A DNA stretch of 64,000 nucleotides from Gordonia sp. (in: high G+C Gram-positive bacteria) (GCF_020438995.1 NZ_JAGQTN010000258.1:1-64000); one strand, 5' to 3'. Counted from the stretch's first letter, positions 32,491 through 41,908 are shown. The notes: generated by a model from the sequence alone, not told the origin. Program-made: numbers and translations.

Positions 32491-33746
32491 CGGGATCCCT
32501 CCCCGAGCAGCAGCGACGCCAGCGTCTTGGGCACCTTGTTGCGGGCCGGCGGCGGGCCGCTGATACCCGGCACCGACGAGGTCACTCCGGGAACGCTCTC
32601 GATGAGCTGGCCGGGATCGGAGAAGCTCGACCGCGACGGGCTGGTCATGATGTTGGGGTAGGTGGTGGTCAGGGTCCGCAGGTACGTACCGAAATACTGC
32701 ACACACAGGTCGGCGGCGCGGCGGCTGTTCGGTTGCCCCACCGACGCCAGACCGCCGCACACGGCGTGGATCGGGTTCTCGAAGTTGGGTGCGGCGAACA
32801 CGCCGGTCATCACCCCGAGCGCGGGCTTATAGATGTTGTAGAAGTTCACCACCTGGGTGGGCGCCTGATGCAGGATGCCCTCGATGTTGACGCGCTGATC
32901 GGCGAGCACCTGCGACAGCGCGGTCAGCGACTCGACGTTACCGGTGAGCTTGTCGCCGTTGGTGTTGACGAACTCGGTGACCTCGCCGAGCACATCGTCG
33001 ACGGCGGCGATCGCCTCGCCCATGGTGCGGCGGTTGTCACCGAGGACCGAGGTGACGGTCGCGAGATCGCGGTGCAGATCGGCGACCTGCTCGTTGCTGC
33101 CGCGCATCGCGGTGACGAACACCTGCAGGTTGCGCACCACCGCGAACAGGTCGGCGCGGCCGTCGGAGATGGTCGACATGGCCTCCGACAGCAGGCCGAT
33201 CGTGTCGTTGATGGTCTGCGCGTGCGGTGCGAGGGTGTCGGCGCCGGTCGAGACGATCGTCGCGGCCGAACCTGGATCTCCGTCACCTTGTGGACCGATT
33301 GCCTTGGTGACGTCGGACAGGGCGTTCTTGATGTCGTCCCACTCCATCGGAACGGTAGTGCGGGACAAGGGGATCGACGCGTTGCGCGCCAGCTTCGGGC
33401 CGGATGTGTAGGCGGGGGTCAGCGCGAGGGTGCGTCCGGCGACGAGGCTCTGGGCGACGACTGCCGCACCGACGTCCTGGGGCAGGTCGACGTCGCCGTC
33501 GACGCGCAGGATCACCGCGACGTCGAGAGCACGCGGCTCGATGCGTTCGATGGTGCCGACCGGGACACCGAGGACGGTCACCTCGTCACCGGCGTAGATG
33601 CCGGTGGAGGATTCGACGTGTGCGGTGATCCGGTAGTCACCGGGGCCGCGTGTACCCGTGATCCACCAGACCGCTGCGACCGCGACGAGAACGACGGCGC
33701 AGACGGCAGCTGCGAGGGTCATGCGTTTACGTGAGAACACGGTCAT
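32487..33746 (-). CDS. mceD: Mce family protein MceD
   Basis: A 419-residue protein: N-terminal anchor (LAAAVCAVVLVAVAAVWWI), MCE domain (YRITAHVESSTGIYAGDEV, VGTIERIEPR), helical region, and a C-terminal Cys-containing segment (HAVCGGLASV, DLCVQYFGTYL) followed by a Ser/Pro-rich tail. It overlaps mceC and mceE by 4 bp on each side. Part of the Mce lipid-import channel. Confidence 0.92.
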   Translation of the reverse strand: MTVFSRKRMTLAAAVCAVVLVAVAAVWWITGTRGPGDYRITAHVESSTGIYAGDEVTVLGVPVGTIERIEPRALDVAVILRVDGDVDLPQDVGAAVVAQSLVAGRTLALTPAYTSGPKLARNASIPLSRTTVPMEWDDIKNALSDVTKAIGPQGDGDPGSAATIVSTGADTLAPHAQTINDTIGLLSEAMSTISDGRADLFAVVRNLQVFVTAMRGSNEQVADLHRDLATVTSVLGDNRRTMGEAIAAVDDVLGEVTEFVNTNGDKLTGNVESLTALSQVLADQRVNIEGILHQAPTQVVNFYNIYKPALGVMTGVFAAPNFENPIHAVCGGLASVGQPNSRRAADLCVQYFGTYLRTLTTTYPNIMTSPSRSSFSDPGQLIESVPGVTSSVPGISGPPPARNKVPKTLASLLLGEGSR

Positions 33747-34783
33747 CGCCCACCCTTGCGATCGGCGTCGGCCACCAGGGCGTCGACGAGCGGCTGGAAG
33801 TAGATCACCGGCACCAGGTTGGCGGTGAACGCGGTGAAGAACGGTCCGGTGGCCACCGATTCGCCGAGCGACATCGAGAAGTTCCGCAGTCCCGGAATGG
33901 CTTGGGAGATAGCGGTTTTCTGATCTTCCAGCACTGTGAGAACCGATTGGAGTTTCGTCAGTGCCGGGGTGATCTGGGCCTTGTTCCCACGGATAGTCGC
34001 CGAGATCTGTTGCGCCAGTGAACGAACGCCGATGATCAGCCGGGTCAGTTCGTCACGCCGGCCGGCCAGCTCGCGCATCAGGTACGCGCCGTCGAGCAGG
34101 AGCTGATTGAGCTGTTTGCTCCGGTCGGACAGGATCGAGGTGACGCCGCGGCTGCGCGTCAGGAGCGTGCGCAGTTGCTTGTCGCGATCGCCGATCGTCT
34201 TCGACAGATCCCCGACGCCGCGCAGTGCCGGGCCCAATTCCGGTGCGGCCTCATCGAGTACGTCGTTGAGGCTGCGTAGTGCCCCGTCGATGTCGGCGGC
34301 GTCAGCCTTGCCCAGTGTGGAGCCGGCGTCATCGAGTGCGTCGGTCAGCGAGTAGGGAGCGGTTGTGCGTTCGAGCGGTATCGGGTCCGAACCCAGCCGG
34401 CCGGCACCGCGGGGTTGTAGGCGCAGGCCGCGTTTGCCGAGCACCGAGGTGGTGACGATCGCGGCACGGGTACCCGAACCGAGGGGCACCGGCGAGTCGA
34501 CGGTGAATGACACACGAACCTTGTTGCCGGCCAGCTTGATTGAGCTGACCTTACCGACGTCGACACCGGAGATCTGCACCTTGTCGCCCGGCCGCAGACC
34601 GCCGATCTCGGCGAAGTAGGCCTGGTGTGAGTCGGTACCGCCGAAGGTGGGGATCTTGTCGTAGAACAGCCCGGCCAGCACCAGTGCCATGGTCAGTCCG
34701 ATTCCGATCGCCGCGATGCGCCGCCGGGGCATCTCGCGGAAGGTAGGGAGATCCCTGAATCCTTTCACGCTGTATCCATTCAT
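33743..34783 (-). CDS. mceC: Mce family protein MceC
   Basis: A 346-residue protein with signal anchor (IAAIGIGLTMALVLAGLFY), MCE domain (HQAYFAEIGGLRPGDKVQI, VDVGKVSSIKL) and long helices (LDEAAPELGPALRGVGDLS). ATG 34783 overlaps the mceB stop by ATGA; ATG 34792 lies inside mceB. The C-terminus is short, ending DALVADADRKGGR. Confidence 0.92.
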   Translation of the reverse strand: MNGYSVKGFRDLPTFREMPRRRIAAIGIGLTMALVLAGLFYDKIPTFGGTDSHQAYFAEIGGLRPGDKVQISGVDVGKVSSIKLAGNKVRVSFTVDSPVPLGSGTRAAIVTTSVLGKRGLRLQPRGAGRLGSDPIPLERTTAPYSLTDALDDAGSTLGKADAADIDGALRSLNDVLDEAAPELGPALRGVGDLSKTIGDRDKQLRTLLTRSRGVTSILSDRSKQLNQLLLDGAYLMRELAGRRDELTRLIIGVRSLAQQISATIRGNKAQITPALTKLQSVLTVLEDQKTAISQAIPGLRNFSMSLGESVATGPFFTAFTANLVPVIYFQPLVDALVADADRKGGR

Positions 34784-35820
34784 GGGGCGCACCTGCCGAC
34801 GGTCTGATTCAGGAGCGGGATGTCGGTGTTGTCACCGTTCGGGTCGCTCAGCCGCAGCGTCGCACCGCACGCGTACAGCTGGAACACCGAACCGTAGGCA
34901 CCCATGCGCGCCAGCCGCTTGTACGCGGCGGGCAGCGACGAGATCACCTTGGCCAGTTCGTCCTTGTCGGCATCCAGATTGCCCGCCAGCCGGTCGATCT
35001 GCTTCACCGTGGCGGCCAGGTCGGGGCGGACCGTGGCGAGCAGGTCGGTCGTCGACTCGGTCGCCTGGCGGAGCCGGTCGATGACGGCGCCGAGCGGGTC
35101 GGGGCGGGCGGCGAACTCGTGGATGAGTTGTTCGAGGTCGACGACCGCCGCCGACACCTTGCCGCGGTTGGTCTCGACGGTGCCCAGCACGGTGTTGAAG
35201 TTGTCGACGACATCACCGATCACCGAATCCTGCTCGGCCAGAGAAGAAGTCAGCGAGCCGAGGTGCTGGAGCAGGCTCGCCGTCGTCGAGCCCTGGCCCT
35301 GCAGGACGGCGACGAGGGAGGAGGTCAGCTCGTTGATGTCGTCGGCGTCGACGGAGGCGAACAGTGGTTTGAAACCGCCCACCAGGGAGTTGATGTCGAG
35401 AGCGGGTGTGGTGCGATCGGCCGGGATGACCGCACCCGCCGTCAGCGGGCGGGTCTGTCCGGACGTGCCCGGTGACAGCGCCAGATAGCGGTCACCGGTG
35501 AGGTTTTCGTACTTGATCGCCACCTCGGTGCGGGTGTCGAGGGGACGGGTGTCGTCGACGGTGAAGGAGACCGACACCGTGGCGTCCGGACGCAGCGTCA
35601 CCGACTGTACCTTGCCGACCCGCACACCGGCCGCGCGCACGTTCTGTCCCGCGGTCAGTCCCGACGAGTCGGTGAAGAGGGCTGTGTAGCGGGTGGTGGT
35701 GGCGCTGCGGAAGTCGCCGAAGACCACGATGAGCGCGGTCAGGATCAACAGCATCGTCACCGTGTAGATGCCCACTTTGATCGGTACGGCGGGGCTGCGC
35801 CGCCCGGCTACGCGGCTCAT
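34780..35820 (-). CDS. mceB: Mce family protein MceB
   Basis: A 346-residue protein with anchor (IKVGIYTVTMLLILTALIVV), MCE domain (YTALFTDSSGLTAGQNVRA, VRVGKVQSVTL) and helical CEND region. The C-terminal segment carries a cysteine pair (YACGATLRL and GRCAP). The start at 35820 (MSRVAGRRS) overlaps mceA by 4 bp; the open frame upstream is inside mceA. Confidence 0.92.
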   Translation of the reverse strand: MSRVAGRRSPAVPIKVGIYTVTMLLILTALIVVFGDFRSATTTRYTALFTDSSGLTAGQNVRAAGVRVGKVQSVTLRPDATVSVSFTVDDTRPLDTRTEVAIKYENLTGDRYLALSPGTSGQTRPLTAGAVIPADRTTPALDINSLVGGFKPLFASVDADDINELTSSLVAVLQGQGSTTASLLQHLGSLTSSLAEQDSVIGDVVDNFNTVLGTVETNRGKVSAAVVDLEQLIHEFAARPDPLGAVIDRLRQATESTTDLLATVRPDLAATVKQIDRLAGNLDADKDELAKVISSLPAAYKRLARMGAYGSVFQLYACGATLRLSDPNGDNTDIPLLNQTVGRCAP

Positions 35821-36986
35821 CGGACGCCTTTCGGTCGGCCGAGCAGCATGGTCATCAGATCCTCGGTGTGCCACTGGGATGTTGCCGGTTCGCCCCGGAA
35901 CGGATTAACGCCGGTGTCGGTGACGAGGTACTTCGCCTTGGTGCCCACGGGAATCCGTGGCAGCCCCATGCAGTTCGGTCCGCCCTTAGCGTTCACCTTG
36001 GGCAGGTTCCCCGGGTATCCGTACAGCGGAACCCCTTGCAGGAAAGACACACTGAGCCGGATGCCGGGCGATGCGCCGCCCAGGGAGGGCAGGCCCTTCT
36101 GCAACAGGATGTCCATACCGTCGATGAGGCAGTTCAATGCGGGGCTGTAGGTCTGGAACAGGGCGGTGGTGGGCCGCAACAGATCCAGGGCCCGGGAGGC
36201 GGCCTGGGCGTTCGTGTTCACCACGGTGGTGCCGGTGGTCGCCAGGCCGGTGACATTGGTGAGCATCAGATCGAAGTTGCGTTGCTCGTCGGTCAGAGTT
36301 TTCGCGGTGGTCGAGAGGTTTCTCAGGGTCGCCATGATCGCGGGGGTGGCGGGCGCGTAAGCCTTTGCCGCCCCGGATATTCCGTCGATGTCGTCGCGGA
36401 CGGCGGGCAGATCGCGGTGCAGCCGGCCGACCAGGTCGGCGTAGATGTCGAGGGAGTCGCCGAGTTGCTTACCGCGGTCGCCGCCGATCGCGGTGGACAG
36501 TACCGACAGGGTTTCGTTGAGCTTCTCCGGTTCGATCTGCTTCAGGACACCGGTGAGATTCTGGAAGACGGTGTTGATCTCGACGGTGACGTCGTCGGCG
36601 TTGATGGTGGCGCCGGGCCGCAGGTGGGTGCCGTCGGTGGTCGGGGGATCGACGAAGGCGACGTATTTGGCACCGAAAACTGTTGTGGAGACCACTGATA
36701 CGCGGGCATTTCCGGGGATCGAACGCAGTCGTGCCGGATCGACCGCCAGGGTCAGCCGGACCTGATCGTCCTGTGGGGTGACCTCGGTGACCCGGCCGAT
36801 CTCCAGGCCGCGGAACTTCACCTTGGCACCTGCGCCGAGAAGCAGACCGCTGCGCGTGCTCATCACCGACACGCGGTCGGTGGAGGTGAAATCGCCGCGA
36901 AAGGACAGCAGTGCCACGGTGACCACCGAAACCAGGATCAGGATCAGTGCTGCCGCATAGGCTTTGGGATGCGTCGTTGTCGTCAT
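35817..36986 (-). CDS. mceA: Mce family protein MceA
   Basis: A 389-residue protein, first Mce subunit of the operon. Anchor helix (YAAALILILVSVVTVALLSF), MCE domain (STRSGLLLGAGAKVKFRGL, IGRVTEVTPQ), then helices and a C-terminal domain with cysteines (ALNCLIDGM, GPNCMGLP). It starts 2 bp after the yrbEB stop. No motif fixes the transported lipid; sterol, fatty acid or other lipids are possible. Confidence 0.92.
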   Translation of the reverse strand: MTTTTHPKAYAAALILILVSVVTVALLSFRGDFTSTDRVSVMSTRSGLLLGAGAKVKFRGLEIGRVTEVTPQDDQVRLTLAVDPARLRSIPGNARVSVVSTTVFGAKYVAFVDPPTTDGTHLRPGATINADDVTVEINTVFQNLTGVLKQIEPEKLNETLSVLSTAIGGDRGKQLGDSLDIYADLVGRLHRDLPAVRDDIDGISGAAKAYAPATPAIMATLRNLSTTAKTLTDEQRNFDLMLTNVTGLATTGTTVVNTNAQAASRALDLLRPTTALFQTYSPALNCLIDGMDILLQKGLPSLGGASPGIRLSVSFLQGVPLYGYPGNLPKVNAKGGPNCMGLPRIPVGTKAKYLVTDTGVNPFRGEPATSQWHTEDLMTMLLGRPKGVR

Positions 36987-36988
36987 GG

Positions 36989-37840
36989 CTACCCGGAGAG
37001 ATGGAAGTTGCCGGTGGGACCGTACACGGCCAGCGAGATCAGCAGCGTGACACAGACGACCACGATCAGTGAGGTACGCACCGCACGGCCCACCGCACGA
37101 CCCACCCCCGCGGGCCCGCCGGATGCGGTGAAGCCGTAGTAGGTATGCACGAGCATCACCGCCGCACCCATCAGGATCGCCTGAAGGAACGACCAGAGCA
37201 GATCACCGGGCTGCAGGAACGTGCGGAAGTAGTGGTCGTAGAGCCCGCCGGACTGGCCGAACACCGTGACCGTGACGAAACGGCAGGAGTAGAAGGAGGC
37301 GATGACCGCCGCCGAATACATCGGGATGATCACGAGGGTGCCGGCGATGAGCCGGGTGCTGACGAGGTAGGGCAGCGGCCGGATGCCCATCGAGTCGAGT
37401 GCGTCGATCTCCTCGGCGATCCGCATCGCACCGAGCTGAGCCGTGGACCCCGCACCGATGGTGGCCGACAACCCGATCCCGGCGACCACCGGCGCGGCCA
37501 CGCGCACATTGATGAAGGCGGCCAGGAAGCCGGTGAGCGATTCGATGCCGATGTCGCCGAGTGAACTGTAGCCCTGAATGGCGATGGTGCCGCCGGTGAA
37601 CAGCGTCAGCGACGCCACGATCACCACGGTTCCGCCGATCACCGCGAGAGCGCCTGTGCCCATGCCGATCTCGGCGATCAGCCGCAGAACGTCCTTGCGG
37701 TAGTGGCGCAGGGCGGTGGGGGTGTGACCGACGGTGTCGACGAAGAACTTCATCTGGCCGCCGAGTTCGTCGGCGGCGGTGGACAGGGCCCGCAGGCGCT
37801 GCCGCCCGCGGACGAGACGGTCGTATCCGATCACTGCCAT
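36989..37840 (-). CDS. yrbEB: YrbE/MlaE-type permease, B subunit
   Basis: A 283-residue ABC-like permease (MlaE family) with about five helices. The conserved loop AAPVVAGIGLSATIGAGSTAQ and EEIDALDSMGIRPLPYLVSTRL are the MlaE signatures; the latter contacts the ATPase (MceG), which is not in the window. It forms the heterodimer with YrbEA. 3 bp separate the two genes. Confidence 0.93.
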   Translation of the reverse strand: MAVIGYDRLVRGRQRLRALSTAADELGGQMKFFVDTVGHTPTALRHYRKDVLRLIAEIGMGTGALAVIGGTVVIVASLTLFTGGTIAIQGYSSLGDIGIESLTGFLAAFINVRVAAPVVAGIGLSATIGAGSTAQLGAMRIAEEIDALDSMGIRPLPYLVSTRLIAGTLVIIPMYSAAVIASFYSCRFVTVTVFGQSGGLYDHYFRTFLQPGDLLWSFLQAILMGAAVMLVHTYYGFTASGGPAGVGRAVGRAVRTSLIVVVCVTLLISLAVYGPTGNFHLSG

Positions 37841-37843
37841 GCC

Positions 37844-38677
37844 TCAGCCCCCCGTCACCTTCACGCCGACCGCGGTCACGAGAACATTCACCACGAACAG
37901 CCCGATGAACGCGTACACGACGGTCTCGTTGACGGCCTCGCCCACGCCCTGCGGTCCGCCGCGTGCGGTGATCCCGCGATAGCAGCCGACCAAACCGGCG
38001 AGCAGACCGAACAGGCCTGCCTTGACCACCGCGATCACCAACTCCGACAGCCCCGTCAGGAGCGTGAGGTTGCCGGTGAACGCGCCCGGGTTGACGCCCT
38101 GGAACAGGACCGAGAAGACGAAACCGCCGACGATGCCGATGGTGCACACCAGGCCGTTGAGCAAGATCGCCACGAACGCCGATGCCCAGACCCGTGGCAC
38201 CACAAGACGTTTCACCGGGTCGACACCCATCACCTCCAGGGCGGCGATCTCGTCGTGGATGGTGCGCGAACCCAGATCGGCGCAGATCGCGGTAGCGCCG
38301 GCACCGGCCACGATCAGCACCGTGACCATCGGCCCGATCTGCGTGATCGTGCCGAATGCCGCGCTCGCCCCGCTCAGATCCGCGGCGCCGATCTCGCGCA
38401 GCAGGATGTTGAGGATGAAGGTCACCAGCACGGTGAACGGAATCGCCACCAGCACCGTCGGGAAGGTGGACACGCGGGCGATGAACCACACCTGGTCGAT
38501 GAACTCGCGCACCTGCACGGGCCGGGAGAAGGTGTAGCGGAACGTGTCCAGGGACATCGCGTAGAAGTGGCCCGCACCATCGAGACCTGCGGCGATACGA
38601 CGCCGGCCGGTGGTCGCCGAGCGTCGCAGTTGCGAACGGAGGGCAGCGCCCGGTGGTGCGTCGAGTGCGCCGGCCAT
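37844..38677 (-). CDS. yrbEA: YrbE/MlaE-type permease, A subunit
   Basis: A 277-residue MlaE family permease, first gene of the mce operon. The signatures IVAGAGATAICADLGSRTI and DEIAALEVMGVDPVKRLVVPR are present. It is preceded by a strong ribosome-binding site (AAGGAGGTAG) in the 163-bp divergent promoter region shared with the TetR gene. Confidence 0.93.
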   Translation of the reverse strand: MAGALDAPPGAALRSQLRRSATTGRRRIAAGLDGAGHFYAMSLDTFRYTFSRPVQVREFIDQVWFIARVSTFPTVLVAIPFTVLVTFILNILLREIGAADLSGASAAFGTITQIGPMVTVLIVAGAGATAICADLGSRTIHDEIAALEVMGVDPVKRLVVPRVWASAFVAILLNGLVCTIGIVGGFVFSVLFQGVNPGAFTGNLTLLTGLSELVIAVVKAGLFGLLAGLVGCYRGITARGGPQGVGEAVNETVVYAFIGLFVVNVLVTAVGVKVTGG

Positions 38678-38707
38678 CGCCTACCTCCTTGCTGCTCCGT
38701 GAATTCT

Positions 38708-38775
38708 GAACATACAGTTATGCCACATGGTGTGTGATCTGTAGAACATACAACCATGAGTAGTGCTGTATGTTC
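38708..38775. promoter_or_regulatory. Three GAACATACA boxes between the mce operon and its TetR gene
   Basis: GAACATACAG at 38708-38717, GAACATACA at 38744-38752 and the inverted CTGTATGTTC at 38766-38775. The second and third form an inverted pair with 14 bp between them. They lie in the only divergent gap and are good candidates for TetR operator half sites controlling both directions. Confidence 0.6.
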
Positions 38776-38840
38776 AATATGCGACTTCTGGTCCGTGCGA
38801 ACTCTCCCCGGAGGGCGGATCATGAGAAGGTGCAGATGGT

Positions 38841-39539
38841 GTGAAACGGGCGGCCCGGGTATTTCCCGGGCTAGACAGGAAGAGGGCGGCGGTGCGCAGG
38901 ACTGGATGGGGCGGTGAGCTTCCGGCCGACGACGACGAGGCGCGAGCCCGGATCATCGAGGCATGCCGCACCGCAATAGCCGACAGTGAGCACCCGCAAC
39001 TGTCGCTGAGTGAGGTCGCGCGACGGCTGTCGGTCACCCGGCAGACCGTGTACCGCTACTTTCCGAGCACCGAGGCGCTGTTGACCGCGGTCGCCATCGA
39101 CGCGGGGCGCCGGATGTACGACATGCTGCTGAACGTCCGCCAGATCGACGACCCGGCCGGCGTCGTCGTCGAACTGGCCGTGATCGGCGCCGAGATCATC
39201 CGGGACGACAGGGTGGTCGGCTTCCTGCTCGGCGAGGGCACCATCACCGGTGTGTTCACCGGATCGATCACCGACGAGACCTCGGTGGCGTTCGCGGTGA
39301 ACCTGCTCGAGAACTGCGGAGTCGATTGGCGCGCAATCGGTCTGGGTGACGACGACGTCTCCGAACTGGCGGAGTGGGCCTTGCACGTCATGGACGCGAT
39401 CGCCCGATCACGCGGAGAACGTAGGGGCGAACTGGAACTGCGTGACTACCTGAATCGGTGGATGCGGCCCGGTGTGGAGCGCGTTATCGCGGCCGCATCG
39501 GGTCCGCGACGGCGACGCCGGAGCGTCCGGGTGTCCTGA
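38841..39539 (+). CDS. TetR family regulator, divergent from the mce operon
   Basis: A 232-residue regulator with the HTH LSLSEVARRLSVTRQTVYRY and FPSTEALLTAVA after an N-terminal extension of about 45 residues. The C-terminal domain carries LLGEGTITGVFTGSITDE and a basic tail (RRRRRSVRVS). GTG 38841 gives the longest form; GTG 38892 has a better spaced GAGGG and would lose 17 residues. Its place next to the mce promoter and the repeated GAACATACA boxes suggests it is the local mce repressor. Confidence 0.85.
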   Translation: MKRAARVFPGLDRKRAAVRRTGWGGELPADDDEARARIIEACRTAIADSEHPQLSLSEVARRLSVTRQTVYRYFPSTEALLTAVAIDAGRRMYDMLLNVRQIDDPAGVVVELAVIGAEIIRDDRVVGFLLGEGTITGVFTGSITDETSVAFAVNLLENCGVDWRAIGLGDDDVSELAEWALHVMDAIARSRGERRGELELRDYLNRWMRPGVERVIAAASGPRRRRRSVRVS

Positions 39540-39553
39540 CCCGGCGTCAGGAC
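39533..39553 (+). terminator. Stem-loop at the end of the TetR gene
   Basis: GTCCTGAC-CCGGC-GTCAGGAC forms a perfect 8-bp stem that includes the stop codon. It lies between convergent genes; terminator candidate. Confidence 0.5.
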
Positions 39554-39579
39554 GAGTGCAAAAATGTTGTACCCGAAGA

Positions 39580-40641
39580 CTATTCGTCGTCAGCCTCGTC
39601 GGAGTTCTTGTGTTTGCGGCTCTTGCGGGGTTTCGCAGGCTCCACGTTGAAGGCCTTGAGGCGCCGATAGCCACGGACGCTGAGCGGCGGGATGGACCGG
39701 ATGCGGAACGCGTCGCCGCCGTCGTTCTTGAGGTCCTCGGCGAGGATCTCATCGACCAGAACAGTGCCCGGATACGCCGAACCACACAGGCGGGCAGCGA
39801 TATTGACCGGTTCGCCGAATACGTCGCCGAGGCGGGTCAGGATATGGCCGCGGGCCAGGCCCACCCGGATCGCGGGCAGGATGTCGTCGTCGGCGAGGGC
39901 CTGCAGCGTGGTGCCGATGAGCGCGGCCTCGGTGGGGGAGGGCACCGTGAACATCACCGCGTCGCCGAGGGTCTTGATGACCTTGCCGCCGTGCCCGGCC
40001 ACCACCTCGTGCGCGTTCTCCTCGAAACCTTCGAGGAGATCCTCGAGCTCGTACAGTGCGATCCGCCGCGACAGGCTGGTGTATCCGACGATGTCGACGA
40101 AACCGACCACCGTGTCGACCTGCTCGTCGTTGGGCTGCTCGATGTCCTGGCGCAGGTTCAGATCCAGATGCCGCCGCCAGATGAGGTTCTGCACGTGGGC
40201 GAGCGCGTCGATGGCATCGGTGAGCGGCATCGTGAACTCGGGATTGGCGGCGAGCTCGGCGATCTGCTCGGCCTGCCAGTCCGCCAGCCGCGTGGTCATC
40301 TGGCCGATCGCCCTCGCGGCGGCGATCTGTGACCGCAGAGACAGGCACGATTCGGGGCCGACGAACAGCTTGAGCGCATCCAGATCGGCCTGCGAGAAGA
40401 TCTTGTCCGGGGTCTCGTACTGGGCGAACCCGAAGGCGTTCCAGATCCGGTCCGCCTCCTCGGGCGGCACCCGCAGCGCGGCGACCAGTTCCTCCCGGGT
40501 GTACTCGGGGTCGGGGTTGTACATCGGCGGCGGGACCAGAATGCGCTCGGTGACGACATCGTCGACGGGCTCGGTCTCCTTGCGCCGGAGGCGATCTGCC
40601 ACACGCCGGGCGGCCAGTCGGGAGTCGGCATGGTCAGGCAC
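39580..40641 (-). CDS. Class III adenylate/guanylate cyclase
   Basis: A 353-residue protein. The N-terminal about 175 residues resemble the regulatory domain of mycobacterial cyclases such as Rv1264/Rv2212 (YTREELVAALRVPPEEADRIW, ARAIGQMTTRLADWQ). The catalytic domain follows: first metal aspartate in VVGFVDIVGYTSLSRR, second in KTLGDAVMFTVP, and the FGEPVNIAARL segment. Product nucleotide (cAMP or cGMP) is unproven. The N-terminal part may respond to pH or fatty acids as in relatives. The C-terminus is Lys/Arg-rich then acidic. Confidence 0.88.
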   Translation of the reverse strand: MPDHADSRLAARRVADRLRRKETEPVDDVVTERILVPPPMYNPDPEYTREELVAALRVPPEEADRIWNAFGFAQYETPDKIFSQADLDALKLFVGPESCLSLRSQIAAARAIGQMTTRLADWQAEQIAELAANPEFTMPLTDAIDALAHVQNLIWRRHLDLNLRQDIEQPNDEQVDTVVGFVDIVGYTSLSRRIALYELEDLLEGFEENAHEVVAGHGGKVIKTLGDAVMFTVPSPTEAALIGTTLQALADDDILPAIRVGLARGHILTRLGDVFGEPVNIAARLCGSAYPGTVLVDEILAEDLKNDGGDAFRIRSIPPLSVRGYRRLKAFNVEPAKPRKSRKHKNSDEADDE

Positions 40642-40655
40642 TCCGAACCCCCTGC

Positions 40656-41831
40656 TCAGACACCCAGAACCCCCTTCATGAGATACGCCATCTCAGCGGT
40701 GAACTCGTCGCGAGCGGTTCCGCGGCGCATGCCGACGGCGTCGTTCACGATGGACAGAGCCGAGTGTACGGCCACCGCGGCCTCCTCGGAAGGCAGTCCG
40801 GGATGCACATCGCGGAGCAGATCGATCCATCGCCGCACGTAGCGGCGCTGGCTGTCGAGGTGTTCGGAGGTGTCGGTCTGGGCGGGCAGGATGCGTGCGC
40901 TGCGGAAACCGACGACCAGGTCGGGTGAGGTGGTGATGGCCGCGACGTACGAATCCACCAGCCCCCGCAGCAGCGGCCCCGGCCGGCTCGTGCGGGCGTA
41001 CGCGGCGATCACCCCCGCCTCCAGGGTGGTGGCGCTGCGCCGGGTGATCGACACCAGAATCGAGAGCTTGGAGGGGAAATGGTTGTACACGCTGGGGCCC
41101 GAGATGCCCACGGCCGCACCGATATCGTCGATGCCGACGGCCGTGTAGCCGCGGTCGGCGAACAGTTCGCTCGCGGCGTCCAGGATCTCGTCGCGCCGGG
41201 TGCGTTCACCCGACGGCGGGAGGGTGGGTGCGGTGAACGGTGGCGCGGTGTCGGTGTCGAGGACGAGTGTTCGTGAGATCAGTTCGTGCAGTGCTGCTTT
41301 CGCGCGGGTGTTGCTGAGCCGGGTGTGGTGGACCGTCAGGCTGCCCGCGACGCTGAGCACCGCCCACGCCACCCGCACCGCGGCCCGATCACCCAGCTGC
41401 GGCCGGTTGGCGCGGATGACCGCGCCCCAGCGTTCGACGATCTCGCGGGTGCGCAGCAGGATCTCGGTGTTCTGATCCTCGGTCAGAAACGCGCTGTTGG
41501 CCCGCCACATCGACACCGCCTGCGGGTAGTCGACACCGAGTTCGGCGAGTTCGTCGGCCAGGTCGTCGAGCGCACACTCCGGCCGGCTCAGGACGCGGTC
41601 GGTGCATGCCTGCAGCCTGTCGCCGCCGGTGAGCACCGCTGCCACCAGCAGGGCCTGCTTGTCAGCGAAGTGCCGATACACCGACGGCGCCGTCACCCCC
41701 GCGGCCCGGGCGATGTCGGCGACGGAGACGTGGGCGTATCCGTGCGCGGCGAACAGAGCGCTCGCGAGCGCGGCGAGTTGGCTCTTGCGGTCTGCCGGCC
41801 GGATACGCCGCGGGGTGGTCTGCTCGGTCAT
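40656..41831 (-). CDS. Double TetR regulator (two HTH domains, Mce3R-like layout)
   Basis: A 391-residue protein with two TetR units. The first HTH is LASALFAAHGYAHVSVADIA, with AAGVTAPSVYRHFADKQALL; the second is ASELFADRGYTAVGIDDIG, with AAVGISGPSVYNHFPSKLSIL (about residues 210-255). Such tandem TetR proteins include Mce3R, which controls lipid metabolism genes. It is divergent from fadA-fadB, with a 19-bp dyad in the gap. A single chain could fold as an intramolecular pseudo-dimer. Start ATG 41831; an upstream ATG at 41894 is less likely. Confidence 0.85.
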   Translation of the reverse strand: MTEQTTPRRIRPADRKSQLAALASALFAAHGYAHVSVADIARAAGVTAPSVYRHFADKQALLVAAVLTGGDRLQACTDRVLSRPECALDDLADELAELGVDYPQAVSMWRANSAFLTEDQNTEILLRTREIVERWGAVIRANRPQLGDRAAVRVAWAVLSVAGSLTVHHTRLSNTRAKAALHELISRTLVLDTDTAPPFTAPTLPPSGERTRRDEILDAASELFADRGYTAVGIDDIGAAVGISGPSVYNHFPSKLSILVSITRRSATTLEAGVIAAYARTSRPGPLLRGLVDSYVAAITTSPDLVVGFRSARILPAQTDTSEHLDSQRRYVRRWIDLLRDVHPGLPSEEAAVAVHSALSIVNDAVGMRRGTARDEFTAEMAYLMKGVLGV

Positions 41832-41889
41832 GGTGAACCGACCATAGCCTAGAACTCCTGGCATCAGAAGACGTTGACCACCGGGTATA

Positions 41890-41908
41890 GCCAAATAAGT
41901 TATTCGGC
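41890..41908. promoter_or_regulatory. 19-bp dyad between double TetR and fadA
   Basis: GCCAAATAAGTTATTCGGC reads nearly the same on both strands (one mismatch per arm and a central base). It lies 50 bp before fadA and 58 bp from the double-TetR start. Probable operator for the double TetR. Confidence 0.55.

Noticed and set aside
26221..38677. A MceG-type ATPase gene for the Mce importer
   Set aside because: No ATPase gene of that type is present in the mce locus; the MoxR and DrrA ATPases do not fit. It must be encoded elsewhere.
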